This document shows positions 38,701-51,800 of a stretch of DNA of 64,000 bases, piece by piece; within the stretch, counting starts at the first letter, position 1; each line of letters starts with the position of its first letter. The position numbers were made by a program, and so were the translations under genes. The DNA is from Hymenolepis diminuta. Its lineage: Eukaryota; Platyhelminthes; Cestoda; Cyclophyllidea; Hymenolepididae. Location: assembly GCA_900708905.1 (NCBI GenBank), contig CAADRB010000008.1:3715033-3779032 (forward strand), given 5' to 3'. Below the pieces are notes generated by a model. The model did no database searches and was not told the DNA's origin. It saw nothing but the letters and a program-made list of their open reading frames with translations.

Positions 38701-41700
38701 TCTTATCTTAATAACGAAATAAAGGAGAGAAAATGCTTTCATACGGAGTCCGCACAATCAAATATATATATTCAAACTTAAAAAAGGACGGTCAGTTCGA
38801 GTATGTACTTTCTTCTTCTTACTTTCTTCTTGCTATATATTATGAATTATAAATAAATGCAAACCCTCGTCCTTGAAAACCAAAATTTTCACCCACTCAC
38901 CCTGGAAGCTAAACTTCAACTGAACACCTTCAAAAATTTCCATAATCGCAGATGGAGCTATAAATTTAATTTCAAGATAGAAATCCTCCATTTTACCTTT
39001 CTCCTCCTTTCGGTAAACATCGTTTTAAAAGCTACGTATCTTATGTCAAAATCTTATCTTAAATGCAATCTTTTGCATAAGTGAGCTTAAATTCCCTCAG
39101 CTCAGATGCTAAAGGTATGTAAAATATGCATTATAAAGTGTACTGTAAGGGGGGGTATCTGTTGTCGTTTTATGACCTTTACGTGCATTTGGATGAACGA
39201 CGGCAACTTTTATTTGAAAAAAACTGACAGAAAACATGATAGGCAGGCAGTGGAAGAATCATTGAAAATGATAATATTTGAATCATCTAGAAATGAAATT
39301 TTGGTTTAACTGATCTCGAAGGCGAAATTAACTTTTTTGGTTCTTTTATCGATAATTGATAGGTTTCAGCAAAGACTTCCGTAATGTCTTTGTTAATCTG
39401 TCTCAACCATGACTTGAATTTGTGTTTTTGTTCCAGACCGTTTTACTATTTTTTTCTAACTGCAAATGCAGCAAACTGACTTCAAATTTGAGAACACCTG
39501 TACATCTCAACTCAAGTTATAAAAGCAGCTGTGAACGCCGAAAGCTGATTGGCTGTTTTTGCTGTGCTGAAGGTCTAAATTCTCTTTCTATGCCAAGGGC
39601 TTTTGAGACTTTGTAGTAAATTGTGAATTGTGTGCAGAGCTGGCAGAGCACAAAAAGAACACATCATCAGACTTTCAAAAATGACCTCTTTAATGTGAAT
39701 TTGGTATAATACCGAAGTATTTCAATAATATTTGCCTGTTCAGTTTCTAGATAACTTTGAATTCTTCAAATGAATTAGTACAAATACGGGCTCTAATTGG
39801 CAGTATGAAAACTTGGAAAAAAATTTGTATTTAAACGAAGAAGATTAAAAATAATAGAAATACGATAAGGCACTTGCTAATATGTTTTAAAGAGTTGATA
39901 ATTATTACTATTGCCTAAACAATATTTGATGCATTGTTAACTTAAGCCAGAAGTACCTTAAGCTGTAACTTGTGTTGATAGTAGGATTAATGAAAGGATT
40001 GCATTAAGCTTGTTATTTCTATTTCAGTCATTTGACAAATGATCTATTAATTACACGATCAAATGTAATTGGAATTTTTCAAAGAATGAAAAGCAGTTGA
40101 TCTTATCCACAACGTATAATTTACAAGAGTTCTTAAAGAATACTTAGTTCCAGAAGTTCATAATTAAATAAAAAGAGACTATATAATCATTTAGTTGAGT
40201 TAAAAGGCATGCTGAGTCACAACCGCAAGGTTTTGATAGACAGTTTTGAAATTTCACCAAAAATTGGCCTCATATTACGCTCTTTAAATATATCAGTTCG
40301 CAAATTCAGATTAAATATTGGAATCTTAAAATCATAGTTTTATTTTCTTTATTAAAACAGTAGGAATATCCATAGAATTAAAATTACAGTAGAACAAGAG
40401 GTTGTATTGGAACTTTGTTTTATTAGTCAACTAAAATTCTTTCGCCCTGATTTTTTTAAAGTATCATGCGAGCAAGCACCTGCGCACCTGGAGACTAAAA
40501 CTGACCAACCACCGTAATCCGAAATATTTTTACACTTTCTTATTGGCCAATCAAATACAAATTTAACATCTCCCCTTATTATAGCGAAGCCGAGAATAGC
40601 GGCCATTATAGACGAAAATAATGCAAACTCGAAAAAATTTGTATAATAAATATTTTTATAAGTTCAACAAAGTATGAAAACCACTGTTAGTAGGAGAAAA
40701 CTAAACAATTTGGTGCATACAAGTAAGTTTACATTAAGTAATCATTCTTTGCAGCTAAAAGAAACAATAACTATTTTCCCACGCTTCCAGTATTTCTTCT
40801 ACAAATACTAGTGTTATTTCCTTCTTAATTCCCCACCTTGTAATTATGCCTATTTGTTTAAGCCTATATCGAACGAGTTTTACTTTCTTTAGTACACACA
40901 TTTTAACCATAACGTGCCTTGTACTCTGATTTAAATTACTGAGTTTACTAGATTGGCTTCTAGTTTGTGACGTTATAGCAGTTGCTAAAACACCAACACC
41001 CAAATTACAAACTAGAATTCGTATGTATATATATGCGGCCCCTTTTGCTATTAAACGAATTCCCGCCGGCTTTATTTTGAAATGTGTGAATGCCAAAATC
41101 AATCGGATACAAATCGAAAAAAACCGAATCCGGTGCAGACGCGTTTTTAAATGTTTTACTTGTTTTTCACTAAGCTTCAACCGAATTCAATACTAGGGCA
41201 AGTAATCCTAAAAAAGGACTGAAATGAGTTTCTATTAATAACACAGATCTTCACTATACACAAGATGCAGATACATAAAGTGCAAAAGGGTATTACTCAA
41301 GTAAGCTTAACTGACCTACATTTAGTAATGCAAAACAAAAGAATTTGAAATAGTATTTGCAGCGTAAAACTTATTTAGAGTGATTTATTTAGACCCGTTT
41401 GCGAATTATGAAAAAATAAAAGAGGTTGAAATACAAATTGTGGCGAGGTCAATCAATTTCCTGCAGTGAAACAGTTTATTATTACTCAGAACAAGGTGAA
41501 AAATTCACAATTTTCAGTCATGAGAAACCATGCGAACTCTGAGATCAATAAAACAGTTTAATACAGTGTAAAGAGGGGTTATCGAGCAAGAGTAGATAAT
41601 TACGTTAAGTCTTCAATAATCCTACTTTATTTGAAGTTTTAGCTCGCGGCTTAATTTAAAAATTAAAGCTTACTGCGACATATTCAAATCTTCCTAATTG

Positions 41701-44700
41701 CGAATTTCAGGTTTAAGGCTTGCAAGATTCTGTAATAACTGGTCAATTGAATAAATTGCGTTGTTTGTCAAGTTACCTTCCTATAATGGTCAATCCTAGT
41801 GGATAATACTATCAAAAAGTTTTTAAACGTACCCGGAATCCTAAGCATTTACTCCGTTAATCAATCAAGAAAAATAGCATTTTTATTGGGTTTGGCTGTG
41901 CGAATTTCAATATGTTAATCTCATACAAATGTTTCCCATTTCAATTGTCAGCTATCCTGTCAAAATTTGTCTGCTATTAATTGAGCATTACCATCGCTTC
42001 CTCAGATAATAGGCGTAATGCGTTCACCCTAATATCTGTTAAAATCTCTCACTGCGAATAGAGCCAACTGAGGGAAAATGATATTTGCTCTCTATCTGTT
42101 TTCTTGTCTGTCAAAGCACAAACAAATTTTCAAAATTAAATGGTTACATTTTCTCACATTCGTTAAAATCAAATTCATGTCTACAAAACCAAATATTTCA
42201 ATTAGAATTCCCATTATTTCAGTTTAAATGGGTTTAACAATTAAATTGCTACGATATAATCTTCAGATTCAGCTCAAAGGAATATGGCTTTAACATGTTT
42301 AAGGACAACTAAATTACAGAGAACGCCACAGGATGGAATATATTAGGACAACTTTTCTTCTTAGGAGATAACTCAAAATAGTCGACCTTGGGAGGTCAAG
42401 GTAAAGATCTTCTTTAGGGAAAATCTTAATTTGCTTTCAATCCATGAACTAAACAAATGTCATAGACCTTGAAGTGCTGCACATTTCCTTACTCCAATTC
42501 CGATTTTTAGAGGACCTACCGATCAGATCGACAAAAATATACGACTACTTAGTGTGACTTAGTTGAATTTCTGAAAAGAGATGCAAAGATATATAGATAT
42601 ATGCAAGATTTTCTAATTTACAAAAAGTACTGTGTAAATAACGCTTAAAACCAAATGTATCTTCAATTCACGTTTCGATCAATAAAGCAAAACGAGTGAA
42701 TATAAAGAATTTATTGTAAACATTTAGTGATCTCAAAAGTAGCAGAAAAATCAAATTTGATGAAATATGGTGATTGGACAGTGGTCAGTATGCACATCTG
42801 TCTAGTGAAGGGTCGAGAGAGATCGATGATTCACTATGTACATCCAGTGATGTTTATGGTTATTCCAACCAGTAAATTTCGATCAATAATGCGAGTTTCT
42901 CGTTAGATAGGCTCCAGGATGCCCTTCCTCCATCCAGATGCCGTTAATACTTCCCTTATTGAGCTTTGGGGATTTTAATCCCTCTGATCATTGCTCATTT
43001 ATCTACTGATACAATTGATGAAGTTGACTAATTTGGGTTGAATGATCTTGACAAATAATCAGAAATAACAAGGAAATTTCAACACGTACTACAAACACGG
43101 CAGAGAAATGAACAAGAGAAAATGCATAGAAAATCTTATCCTATCCTGGATTTAGATTTAAGAATATGCACCTACTTATCTAGCTAGTATAATATACAAT
43201 GGCCTTATGAGTAAACGAACAATTACTATGGGATTGATTCGAACATTTACCTTTTCTATTTAGCTCTACGCTTATGTTAAAAACGAATTAGATCGATTTC
43301 TACTCATTCTCTTAGGAGTAACTATGGAACATACTACTGGCAATTAAATTCAGTTTAATATGATTTATCTAGTAAATATGGTTTTAATGTAATCTATTAA
43401 CTGAACTCATGTGAACATAACACTGACCTCCTTAATGACATGCAAATTTAAAAAGGGGTCACAGAATGGAAAGATTTGGACAAACTTCCTAAACAGGAAA
43501 TAGCTCAAATTTGTCCGGCCTGAGAGGTCATGCTAAAATCCTGCATAGAAAATGTCTTTATTTACATTCAGCGTTAGTTAAATACACATTACTAAAGACG
43601 AATAAATGGGTGTTGTCCAGCGCATCTTGTAAAGAGAAATATCATTCTGGAGCTACTCTGAGATGGGACTTATAATTTAATTAATTTTCCCACCCATCCT
43701 ATTGATCAATTTCAACCAATTCGGTTGGCTAGTCCGTTCAATGAATGTACTAGATGAGTATTGATTTTGTGACCTGTGAACTTACGGATACTGACTTCAA
43801 ATTAAACTCTATTGGGCAATGACTCTGATAAAAATAATTATTAAAAATACTTAACGAAGTTACATGAGGACCTTAAGCTAAATAAATAAAAATCATATGC
43901 CTCCCTGTGGGGTTTTAAATTATCGATCTGACAAACATCTACGAGCCTTCAAAATGTGATTCTGAATTTAAACCAAATGCATTAGATGGGCGAGATATTC
44001 CTATTTACAAAATACTTTGTAGGAGAAAAATGGATGAATTGAAGGCTGCAAATTTATATTCCAATATATTGACGAGTTTCGGTTATGGTAGCACATATAT
44101 TGTCATACTTTAAAGTGATAAGTATCAACATTGTAGTTAATCATATCCGTCGATCGCATTTTCATAATTATATTGCTTTTATTTAATAAAATATTACTTC
44201 ATCAGACCAAGTATATTGACTAATATTTCAATCTAATTAAGCGATCTAAATGGAGTTAATGAAAAATTTGACCTTGACATAGACTAATAAGGTTGTAGTA
44301 GATAATTTTGTGATTAAATATGTAATCAGTCAATCGAAAACTGACAGTAAAATAATCTGTATAACCACCAGTCTCTAAGCAAATATTTCAACTGAAAAAT
44401 CTAGGCTCATTTGCCATCTTCTCAAACATAGAGTCTGCAGAAAAAAATCACACATTTTAACACCTTTAACCCAATAAGACGAGGTTATTCCGCAACGAGC
44501 AGTGGCACGTTGAAAAGGCGCAACAAAATTGGGCTAATTACCCAATGAAAAAAAACATGTGTTTTGCAGTATGATAGCTACTTACTGCAGCTCCTGAGCC
44601 AATCGCTGTGCGTCTGAGGTGGAGATCACCCTCTCTTCTGTCTTATCCGCCTTATTACCCACCAAAATCACATCAGGCCGCTCGCAGTAGGCGTGTTGAC

Positions 44701-47700
44701 AAAGCAAATTCATCCATTCTCGACAACTTAGCAGGCTCTTTTCATTGGTCAAATCGAATACTAGAAGAAAGCCCATTGAGTCGCGTAGGAACACCGTGCA
44801 GAGGCTTCGGAATCTAGAAGATGAATTAAGTTAATTAAATAGTCCTGACAGTAGCATTAAATATTAACTTGAATATAGACAAGATAAATCGGGCACTCAA
44901 GTCCCGTTATTATCTCTACGATTCTGTATATTCTTTCACTTGAACGGATTTCGCAATTGTTGTCCTGGATAAGAGGGCATAGACGATTTTGTAGACAATG
45001 GTCAAAGGTTTCTGTCATTCAGCTGAGATGGTCTCTTCAGATATTTATCTATAAGATGGCATTCTTCGCAATGAAAATGGGAAAAATTACTATAATCTCC
45101 GCTGAGCGTCGGTGGCGAAGTGGTAACGTGAACTCATGTTAAGTCAGAAATTACGAGCTCGATGGCCAAATGGACTATGCACTTCCAGTGAACGAGATAG
45201 GTAATAAAATATGAACTTCGTGCAAGAGCGGATTCAGGATAGATTCCTTCATCGAATTCAAATGTTCTGTTAACTTACTGAACTGAGTTGGTTCGCATTG
45301 AGTCAATTTAACATGCTTCGATCACAAAAATTAGCTTTTACTAATAGCTTTGTAACTCTAAAGATGGCGGTGGTGCCAACGCTCAATTTATTAAGCTTGG
45401 TCACTTCCTGATATAAATCATCTTCTTCTATCAGAAGGATTTAAACCAGTTTGCGAAATGCGGGCCTAAGAACATAAAATGAATAAACAGTTTCATTTTT
45501 TGTAGTCGACATCTAGAGTAATTATCACTTAAGTGTCTTCAAAACTGGGCTCCACCCGAATAAATGTACTTAAATATCTTAACTCCTGAAGAACTTAATG
45601 ATAATCGGGGACCAATCCCAACTGAAGTTAAACAGAAATTCCTATCATCAAGACTGAAATTTTCGAATCTCACTTTCCTCTTCCCTCGGCAGAAGGTAGA
45701 CTGAATGCTATACAGCTGAATGTCCACACATATTTTTTGATACAATCCTAAAATGGGATCCTATCCGTCTTTTGATCAAATAGAAAATAAACTTCACTCG
45801 AAATGTGGATGGCGTAACGGCAATTTTCATACATTCGATTCAGAAGTCACCATCTAGAGACCCATAAATTGTTTCTGGAGTAGTTGGTTGGGCATATAAT
45901 CATAGTTCCTTAATCAGAAAGAATGTACATGTATATATTCAATTTTTCCTTTGAAAAGCGACAAATGCGGAGAAAAGTCTGATGGTTAAAGCTAAATTTC
46001 TCCCAAGTAAAACTTCTCTAATACAAAGGCGAAACTAGATATATTTTAGAAAGGGATTATGGACAAGAGATGAACTCATCTGAGTTGGACCAAATAAGAG
46101 AATAAAACTTATGTATTCACAATTACTCGAACAATAGTTAGTTAACGAATGAGATAAAGTTTGGTACATAGATTATATGGAATAAGAAATGCACATGAAC
46201 AAAACCGGCAGATCTTTCTAAACTCTAGAGGTTAATAAAAATAGGCATTTTCTGCAGTATAATTTGATGAGCAGCTCACTTTCAGGATTATCAAAAGGAA
46301 CTTTTATTTAACCGCCTTGGTCATGCATTTTCTTTTGTGTGTGCATTACTCATTCCCCCATCAATGAAAAATTTTTTATTTTCTTCAAACGCAGAGGTAA
46401 TGAAATTCAATTCACTCTTTCAACTTACTGTTTGTTATATGTTGAGATAAAAACTTAAGTAAGTTTGATTTTTCAGACATGTAATTATTTGCAAACAATA
46501 TGAGGTTCGAAGATAATTTATTTGAGTGCAAGAATGGTGAGGGATCGTTGCAGAAGTACATACTCAGATTGAAATAAAGACCACAAATAACTATTATAAA
46601 AAAATTAGTTAAAGCAGATTCTAAAACGGAGTTAGGAAACGAATGCTTAAGTTATGTTTGAACTTCAAATAAAACCTCCTGTAAATTTTTATAATAAGCC
46701 TATTTATTATTTGATTTTGAAATAATGCAAATGATAATAAGCACTAATATAAGGCTAGTAGTGTAATGTTTACTTCTGTGACAAATCCACTTTTAGAAAG
46801 ACTTCCTCATGCAATCAGGCATTTCGCATTTACTGCTAATCTTAAAAATTAAAACAAAAGCTAATGCGCAAGGCTATATTTTGTCCCCTCCACTTTAGTT
46901 GACAGGTTAATAAAAGTCTGATTTCGATTGGATTGTGTAGAGACCTCGCTGTAATAATTCTGTCAGACTATAAATATTAGCGACGGATCCCTCAGAAAAT
47001 GACCCGTTTCAGATATCTTCTAATATGCTCTCATTATTAGAGAACAACCGATTGCAAACCCTGGTGATCGTCAACGCATGAACTGTCAAATATGATTAAC
47101 TTGATCAGAACTTAATTATTCAGATAACTTCGTAATTTTTACTAAGATAGTCGTTTCATCCAATATAAAAGCACATTTGAATATTTCTTATTACATTTTT
47201 GTGTAAATTCGTGCCTAAACAACAAATCAATAGCTACGTGTCCAAATGGATCACAATATTTATTTAAAGCGATTATTTGTAAGCTACTATAATTTAAGTT
47301 AAAATTTCGATATTTAGTATTTGATCTAAAAATGATAAACAGAAAAATGGGCAATTTCAAGAAAAATAATATTATGGGAAGAAAAATTATTTTCAAGAAA
47401 GAAATATCGTTAAGTAATAAAAATTCCTTATAAGTCAAAAATACCTCAATTTAACAACTAGATGAATACCAAATTATTAAAGAGAATTAACATTCAAATG
47501 AATTGAACAATTTATTGAAAAAGAATAGGCGGATTTTTAAATTTCCTAAATTTAACTAAACGAAAAACCTTTTGCGTTAATTATAATTTATTATTCAGGA
47601 TAAGCATCACTCCCGTAATTAAGATACAATTCATGAGAGTGCAAAAGTATTACATGAAGTAGATATATAACTTTTTTAGTTTAACAAAAAATGTATATAT

Positions 47701-48513
47701 TGAGAAGATCTTGAACTGAAATTCGTTAATATTAAGAAACCTCAAGATTAAGATAATAAAAATCGACTGATTGAATCACTAAAGATTGAAAGGAATATTG
47801 ACTCCAATCATATAGTCAAAAAGCGCCAGCTAGTTGCGCAAGCAAATCCGGGAAAAAATTGGTAATCACTGATCTTTATATGATTATGAAGAAGAAAATA
47901 AATTATAAAAATACTGAGAAAATATTGTCCACAAAAACAACATCTAATAAAAGACTTTGTTACTCTAAATAATAGCAGATTTTTCAACTTTAATGAAAAG
48001 TTGGGGATGTTCTAACTCATATAAAACTGTTTACGAAATAACCATACAAGAGTAAAACATAGACATAAAATATATATATATATATATAATTTCATATCAT
48101 ATTGACATTGAAAGTAACTAACCTTTCCTGGCCAGCAGTGTCCCAAAGCTGTAAATAAAGACGTTGTTTTTGTCCAAGAAGACCGTTTGCATCATTTTTA
48201 TTTTCTCGCACAATACGTTTTTGTCTGAAATCCACGCCAACAGTGGCGTTCATATCGACATTAAAAACTCCATCTGTATACTGATATAATAGACTTGTTT
48301 TGCCTACATTACTGTCACCTGCAATAATATAAGTCCCATAAATTCACTGACATTTGATTTGTATCATATAATTATTATTATTTCATTTTAATACAGAATG
48401 AATTGTATAAATCATGAAGTAAATATTTCAGAAAATTTAGCAAAACATTTACCTAATGCAAGTAGCTTTATTAAATAATCATAATCCTCATCCCCGTGTT
48501 TGTCCGAGAACAT
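35745..48513 (-). CDS. RAB27: Rab27 small GTPase (4 exons, 225 aa)
   Basis: Exons on the minus strand are 48513-48453, 48318-48123, 44813-44586 and 35937-35745, with matching phases. Rab27 recruits effectors that tether secretory vesicles or lysosome-related organelles to the plasma membrane. The N-terminus DYDYLIKLLALG, P-loop GDSNVGKT (residues 21-28), switch I threonine T46 in ATVGVDF, WDTAGQER with Q84, NKAD (139-142) and ETSAL are all present. Between switch I and WDTAGQ lies the longer insert typical of Rab27 (about residues 58-72). The C-terminus is CAC, a double geranylgeranylation motif. The length compares with 221 aa in human RAB27A. GDSNVG replaces the usual GDSGVG; other Rabs tolerate variation there, so the protein should still bind and hydrolyse GTP. 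Introns are 134 nt, 3.3 kb and 8.6 kb. The gene is divergent from CCDC47 and probably shares its promoter. Confidence 0.96.
37350..37960 (-). pseudogene. Gag-like relic of an LTR retrotransposon
   Basis: Minus-strand frames read VQFISLLNGLTPKTATLVYE then ILGKSS, PYDDLKFAILEHMEEAK, the order seen in Ty3/Gypsy gag proteins (..LVSSLSPEIA..EVRDLI..P....YDTLK..LI.R). A stop and frameshift follow, then an S/D-rich stretch and a basic stretch (QRKRARRKNTQKPEG). It sits immediately 3' (minus strand) of LTR copy C, and a TGG-initiated primer-binding-site-like sequence lies between them. It is inside the last RAB27 intron, on the same strand. Confidence 0.45.
37990..38300 (-). mobile_element. LTR-family copy C next to the gag relic
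   Basis: Shares GATTAGACCAGAATGTATTG with copy D (reverse orientation) and the GACAAGC...TGCGTACATATG segment with copies A and D. On the minus strand its end is followed by TGGTAACCCTGTAAGAAC, which has the form of a tRNA primer-binding site, and then by gag-like text. This makes C the 5' LTR of a decayed element. Confidence 0.55.
42300..42545 (+). repeat. Diverged repeat, first member of a pair in the RAB27 intron
   Basis: The stretch CACAGGATGGAATATATTAGG ... GATAACTCAAAATAGTC ... GGGAGGTCAAGGTAAA aligns in order with 43455-43720 at roughly 70% by eye. No coding content was seen. Confidence 0.4.
43455..43720 (+). repeat. Diverged repeat, second member of the pair
   Basis: Same order of blocks as 42300-42545 (CACAGAATGGAAAGATTTGG, AATAGCTCAAATTTGTC, GAGAGGTCATGCTAAA), about 1.1 kb downstream. 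It could be a tandem duplication or two copies of an unnamed element. Confidence 0.4.
45108..45168 (+). repeat. tRNA-like head, possible SINE remnant
   Basis: TGGCGAAGTGG (45113-45123) matches the tRNA A box (TRGYNNARNNG) exactly, and AGCTCGATGGC about 43 nt later is a partial B box (GGTTCGANTCC). No acceptor-stem pairing is seen, so it is not a tRNA gene. Confidence 0.3.
48070..48089. repeat. (TA)n microsatellite
   Basis: Ten TA units inside RAB27 intron 2, about 30 nt from the donor of exon 2. Confidence 0.9.
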
Positions 48514-48866
48514 ATTTTCAATGTAAATTTGAAACAGTTCTCAAATAGGGAGACTCTTAATTGAACAAACAGTTGATGCAAACAAAATCACGAGAACTCC
48601 AAAAAATAAATAAAAATATACGTTTTCAGTTAGAACATTTTACAATATTAAAAAAATTTCTTATTAAATTATTTATTATTCGTATTGAAACACAAATGGA
48701 TTTTGCGCTAGCTTTAAGTGTATTCATAAAGTGTTTGAATTATTTTCATTTTAGTTTACTAAAAATCTTCTTAAATTTAACTTTAATTAGATATGATGTG
48801 TTAACGTAAATTGCTGACGTCAAGGTTGGCTCCGTAACTGACTTATTGGCAGTGTGTCTGGCATCT
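48514..48866. promoter_or_regulatory. Divergent promoter region between RAB27 and CCDC47
   Basis: 353 bp separate the two start codons, which face away from each other. The stretch holds no convincing coding exon. It contains a perfect TGACGTCA box and an inverted CCAAT (ATTGG) close to the CCDC47 start. A shared bidirectional promoter is inferred from the spacing; transcription starts are not visible. Confidence 0.55.
48815..48822. promoter_or_regulatory. Palindromic CRE/ATF-type box TGACGTCA
   Basis: An exact 8-bp match to the cAMP-response/ATF consensus, 45 bp upstream of the CCDC47 ATG. bZIP factors of the CREB/ATF/XBP1 group bind such sites. Position and perfect match support function; binding is inferred. 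Confidence 0.45.
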
Positions 48867-51800
48867 ATGGTGTCGAGGTATGTGCTTTTTTATGTAACAA
48901 TTCCACAGAAGTTTACTTGTCTTTTCATTCAATGTATTTTATTCTATCTCTGTATCACAGTTTTATCAGTGACACGAAATTTGATCTCCATCGTTCGTCA
49001 TTTTTAGAATATTTAAATTATTTTGGATTTTATTATTATCCTTTCTCCTCTTCTCTGCCTGCAAAGCCCAAGAGGATGATGAATTTATGGAATTTTATGA
49101 CCCTGATGAAGGTATTTTGTAATATTTTTTACCACAAAACCATAGTTGAAGCTGAGGGATTGAAGTATCGTGAACCGGCGAGAGAAGATTTACCGAACGA
49201 ATTTGAAACACCACTTGAAAATGATAGTCGGTCATCAACGGAGGAAGTATGTTTTACCTTTCATTTTAATAAAATTTTTGTTAATTTTAGCTAAATGTTG
49301 ATGACTTTGAACCCGATGATGAAGAATTTGAGGGATACATTCCCCGAACAAAAGTTATGCCTGAGGAACCAGCTGTTGGCAGTGAGAAACCACAGCTTAA
49401 AATGGCTAATGTAAGTTCCTCATGTTTATCTTGCTTTTATCAAAATTAGATGGATATTTAGTTGTCATTGGGGCGATGAACTTATTTTCCAGTGTTAACA
49501 GGTTGGTTGTCCTCTTTGGGATTTTTTTTTGAGACACTGGTAGAATTAAAATATTGGACCAACTCCAAATCGCTTGTATTGATAGGAAAGTATACGTATA
49601 TTTATACACTCTGTCTGCGATATGTATGAAGTTATCTAAGCGACTGTAGAGTTCTTATTGACTGTCTTCACCACACGACAGGGTACAGGGAAAAAAGAGA
49701 TCGTTTATTAAAGCACTTTACCGAATATAAAGAAAGGGGGAGTACGAAAGCGGATGCAGTGGCATAATGTACGAGTCTATTGAAGGGTATGTATACTTTA
49801 AGATTAGATTTAACCTTAGATCAGAGGACTGTAAATGGTCAGTGATATCACTGCATCGAGTGTCCTGTATTGGTACATTTCAGGTTAGTTGAAGACGCTG
49901 GGAAATATCGAGTACTAAGGTCGGGCTGACTCACAGTAGGGAAATATTTCGAAGTATTTGCAAGGAAAATATGTATAGTGTTCGTAAAGAAACGATTTAA
50001 AAAATGTAGATAGAAATTTCAATTCATAGTGGTAATTACATCCAATTGAAGATTTGTCGCCTGAGATTTGTAATCGGCAGGTGTGTTTCCGAGCCCATTT
50101 CTTGAAAACACTTTATGGAAATGATCTCGTAGTATTTGAATTTGATTGACGTTCTAATAATTTTCCTTACTTAGAACTTTCAAGTCATGATAAAATTGAT
50201 TTGTACGTATTTTAAAAGTACCAGTAATTTCCATCATACCATCACTTGTAATTGTATAATTTTGCGCATTTTCCCCCCGTTCAAATCTCGTTTTTCTTCG
50301 TTATTTTCCACATTTTTATTCAAACTTTTGATGTTTGGCAATGTTTATTGAATAGATTTGTTAATTTTCTTATCTCATTTCTCTTGTTTCGCCACCGAGT
50401 TAATTTATCTTTGATTAAAATATTATGTTTTCTATCCTTGAGTACTTTTTGACGGGGTTTCATTTCGTGGCTAATGCGGTAACATATCTGCGTGTTTGCC
50501 ATCCATGAAGATATAAAAAATATGAATCTTAATTTTGTGGAAACATTTCATTAAGATAAACATTAAAGAGAAAAGGATGCAAGAGAACTTGTGGATCTGT
50601 GATAATCTATCTTTTGACATCTCATTTCATCTTTCACATCAGCATTTTCACAATGATCAAAATTTTTCATGCCTATTCTCGAGTGCAAGCATTCAAAGAA
50701 AGAGATTTTCTGTTTACTACTACTGTTTGCGTATTATTTGAAGCACACGTTACTCTTATCACTTCTTATTAAAATTGACAAACTGTTTGAATAGTAGTAC
50801 ACTATTTAAAGTTTTTACACGATTTTCATTGCTAACGACTTTAGGAAAAATAAACTTTTCTCTTTGGATCATAATATATATTTAATGTGTGGAAGTGAAT
50901 TTCTAGTAAAGTTAATAGAATTTCACTTTATCATCTCCACTAAAAGTAAAATTTACTCCTGTCATTTACCACCCCTTCGCTTTTTATCATGTAAACTAGT
51001 ATTTAATAATTTTTTTAACTTAATATTCTGTAAAACTTCCGAAAACACATTAAACATTAAATACATAAACACTTGACTTGAGTGGGAGAAAGATCTGCTC
51101 GTGAGAAATTAGCTTTCTATCACCCCTCCAGTCGGCCAGAATTAACCCGTGTGCGGTAGGCCATTCGTATCACTGGATGTGGACCGATGAAAATCGATCT
51201 CATGACCTATGACCTGACAGAAGTACACTTTGTAATCTAATTTCAACGTTCCTCCGTTTCTTTTTACTCAAAACTGTACTCTAATGGATGTCACTTGCCG
51301 ACTCCTGTTTGAAATTTAGGGAAAATTTTGTCAGATTAGGATATCTGATTTTCCGCGGCTTTTCCCTATTTTCGTAATCTTTAATTCCGTATTTATGCAA
51401 TCTTTTTCTTCGCATCCCTTGTCAAAACCGAGTTTAACTGTATATTTACCTATCCTAATGCAAGCAAATTCACAATTATACTTTTTGGCTTCGTTTGTAT
51501 TTGTTCGTGGTGAAAATGCACGCGCAACATTCTTGTTATTTGCATACAACCACTGTTTGGCAGTGTTTGATAAGCTGTTTCATGCTTCCTGATAACCCTC
51601 ATTTACTGGCTTTCCGTTTAATGTGACAAGTTTTGGCCTCGTTTTTGAGATATTGAAGATCTGTGCAGTGGTCTACAGCATGATTGAGAAGAAGACACAG
51701 CATGAGGTTCAGTTTAAAATTTGAAGTGTATTGAAGCATTCGTTTGTTGTTTCTTAAACCGTTCGGGACTCTATTATAAAACCTGTGACTTTAAGTTGCG

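Noticed and set aside
40755..41180. 141-codon minus-strand frame, long for this AT-rich DNA
   Set aside because: It begins with TTG rather than ATG, shows no family motif or splice context, and lies inside a RAB27 intron; probably chance.
45108..45168. tRNA gene
   Set aside because: A/B-box-like motifs are present but no acceptor or anticodon stem can be drawn.
48854..49294. 146-codon frame at the CCDC47 5' end
   Set aside because: Only part of it (49146-49246) is the true frame; the rest crosses introns. Splicing gives a signal peptide in another frame.
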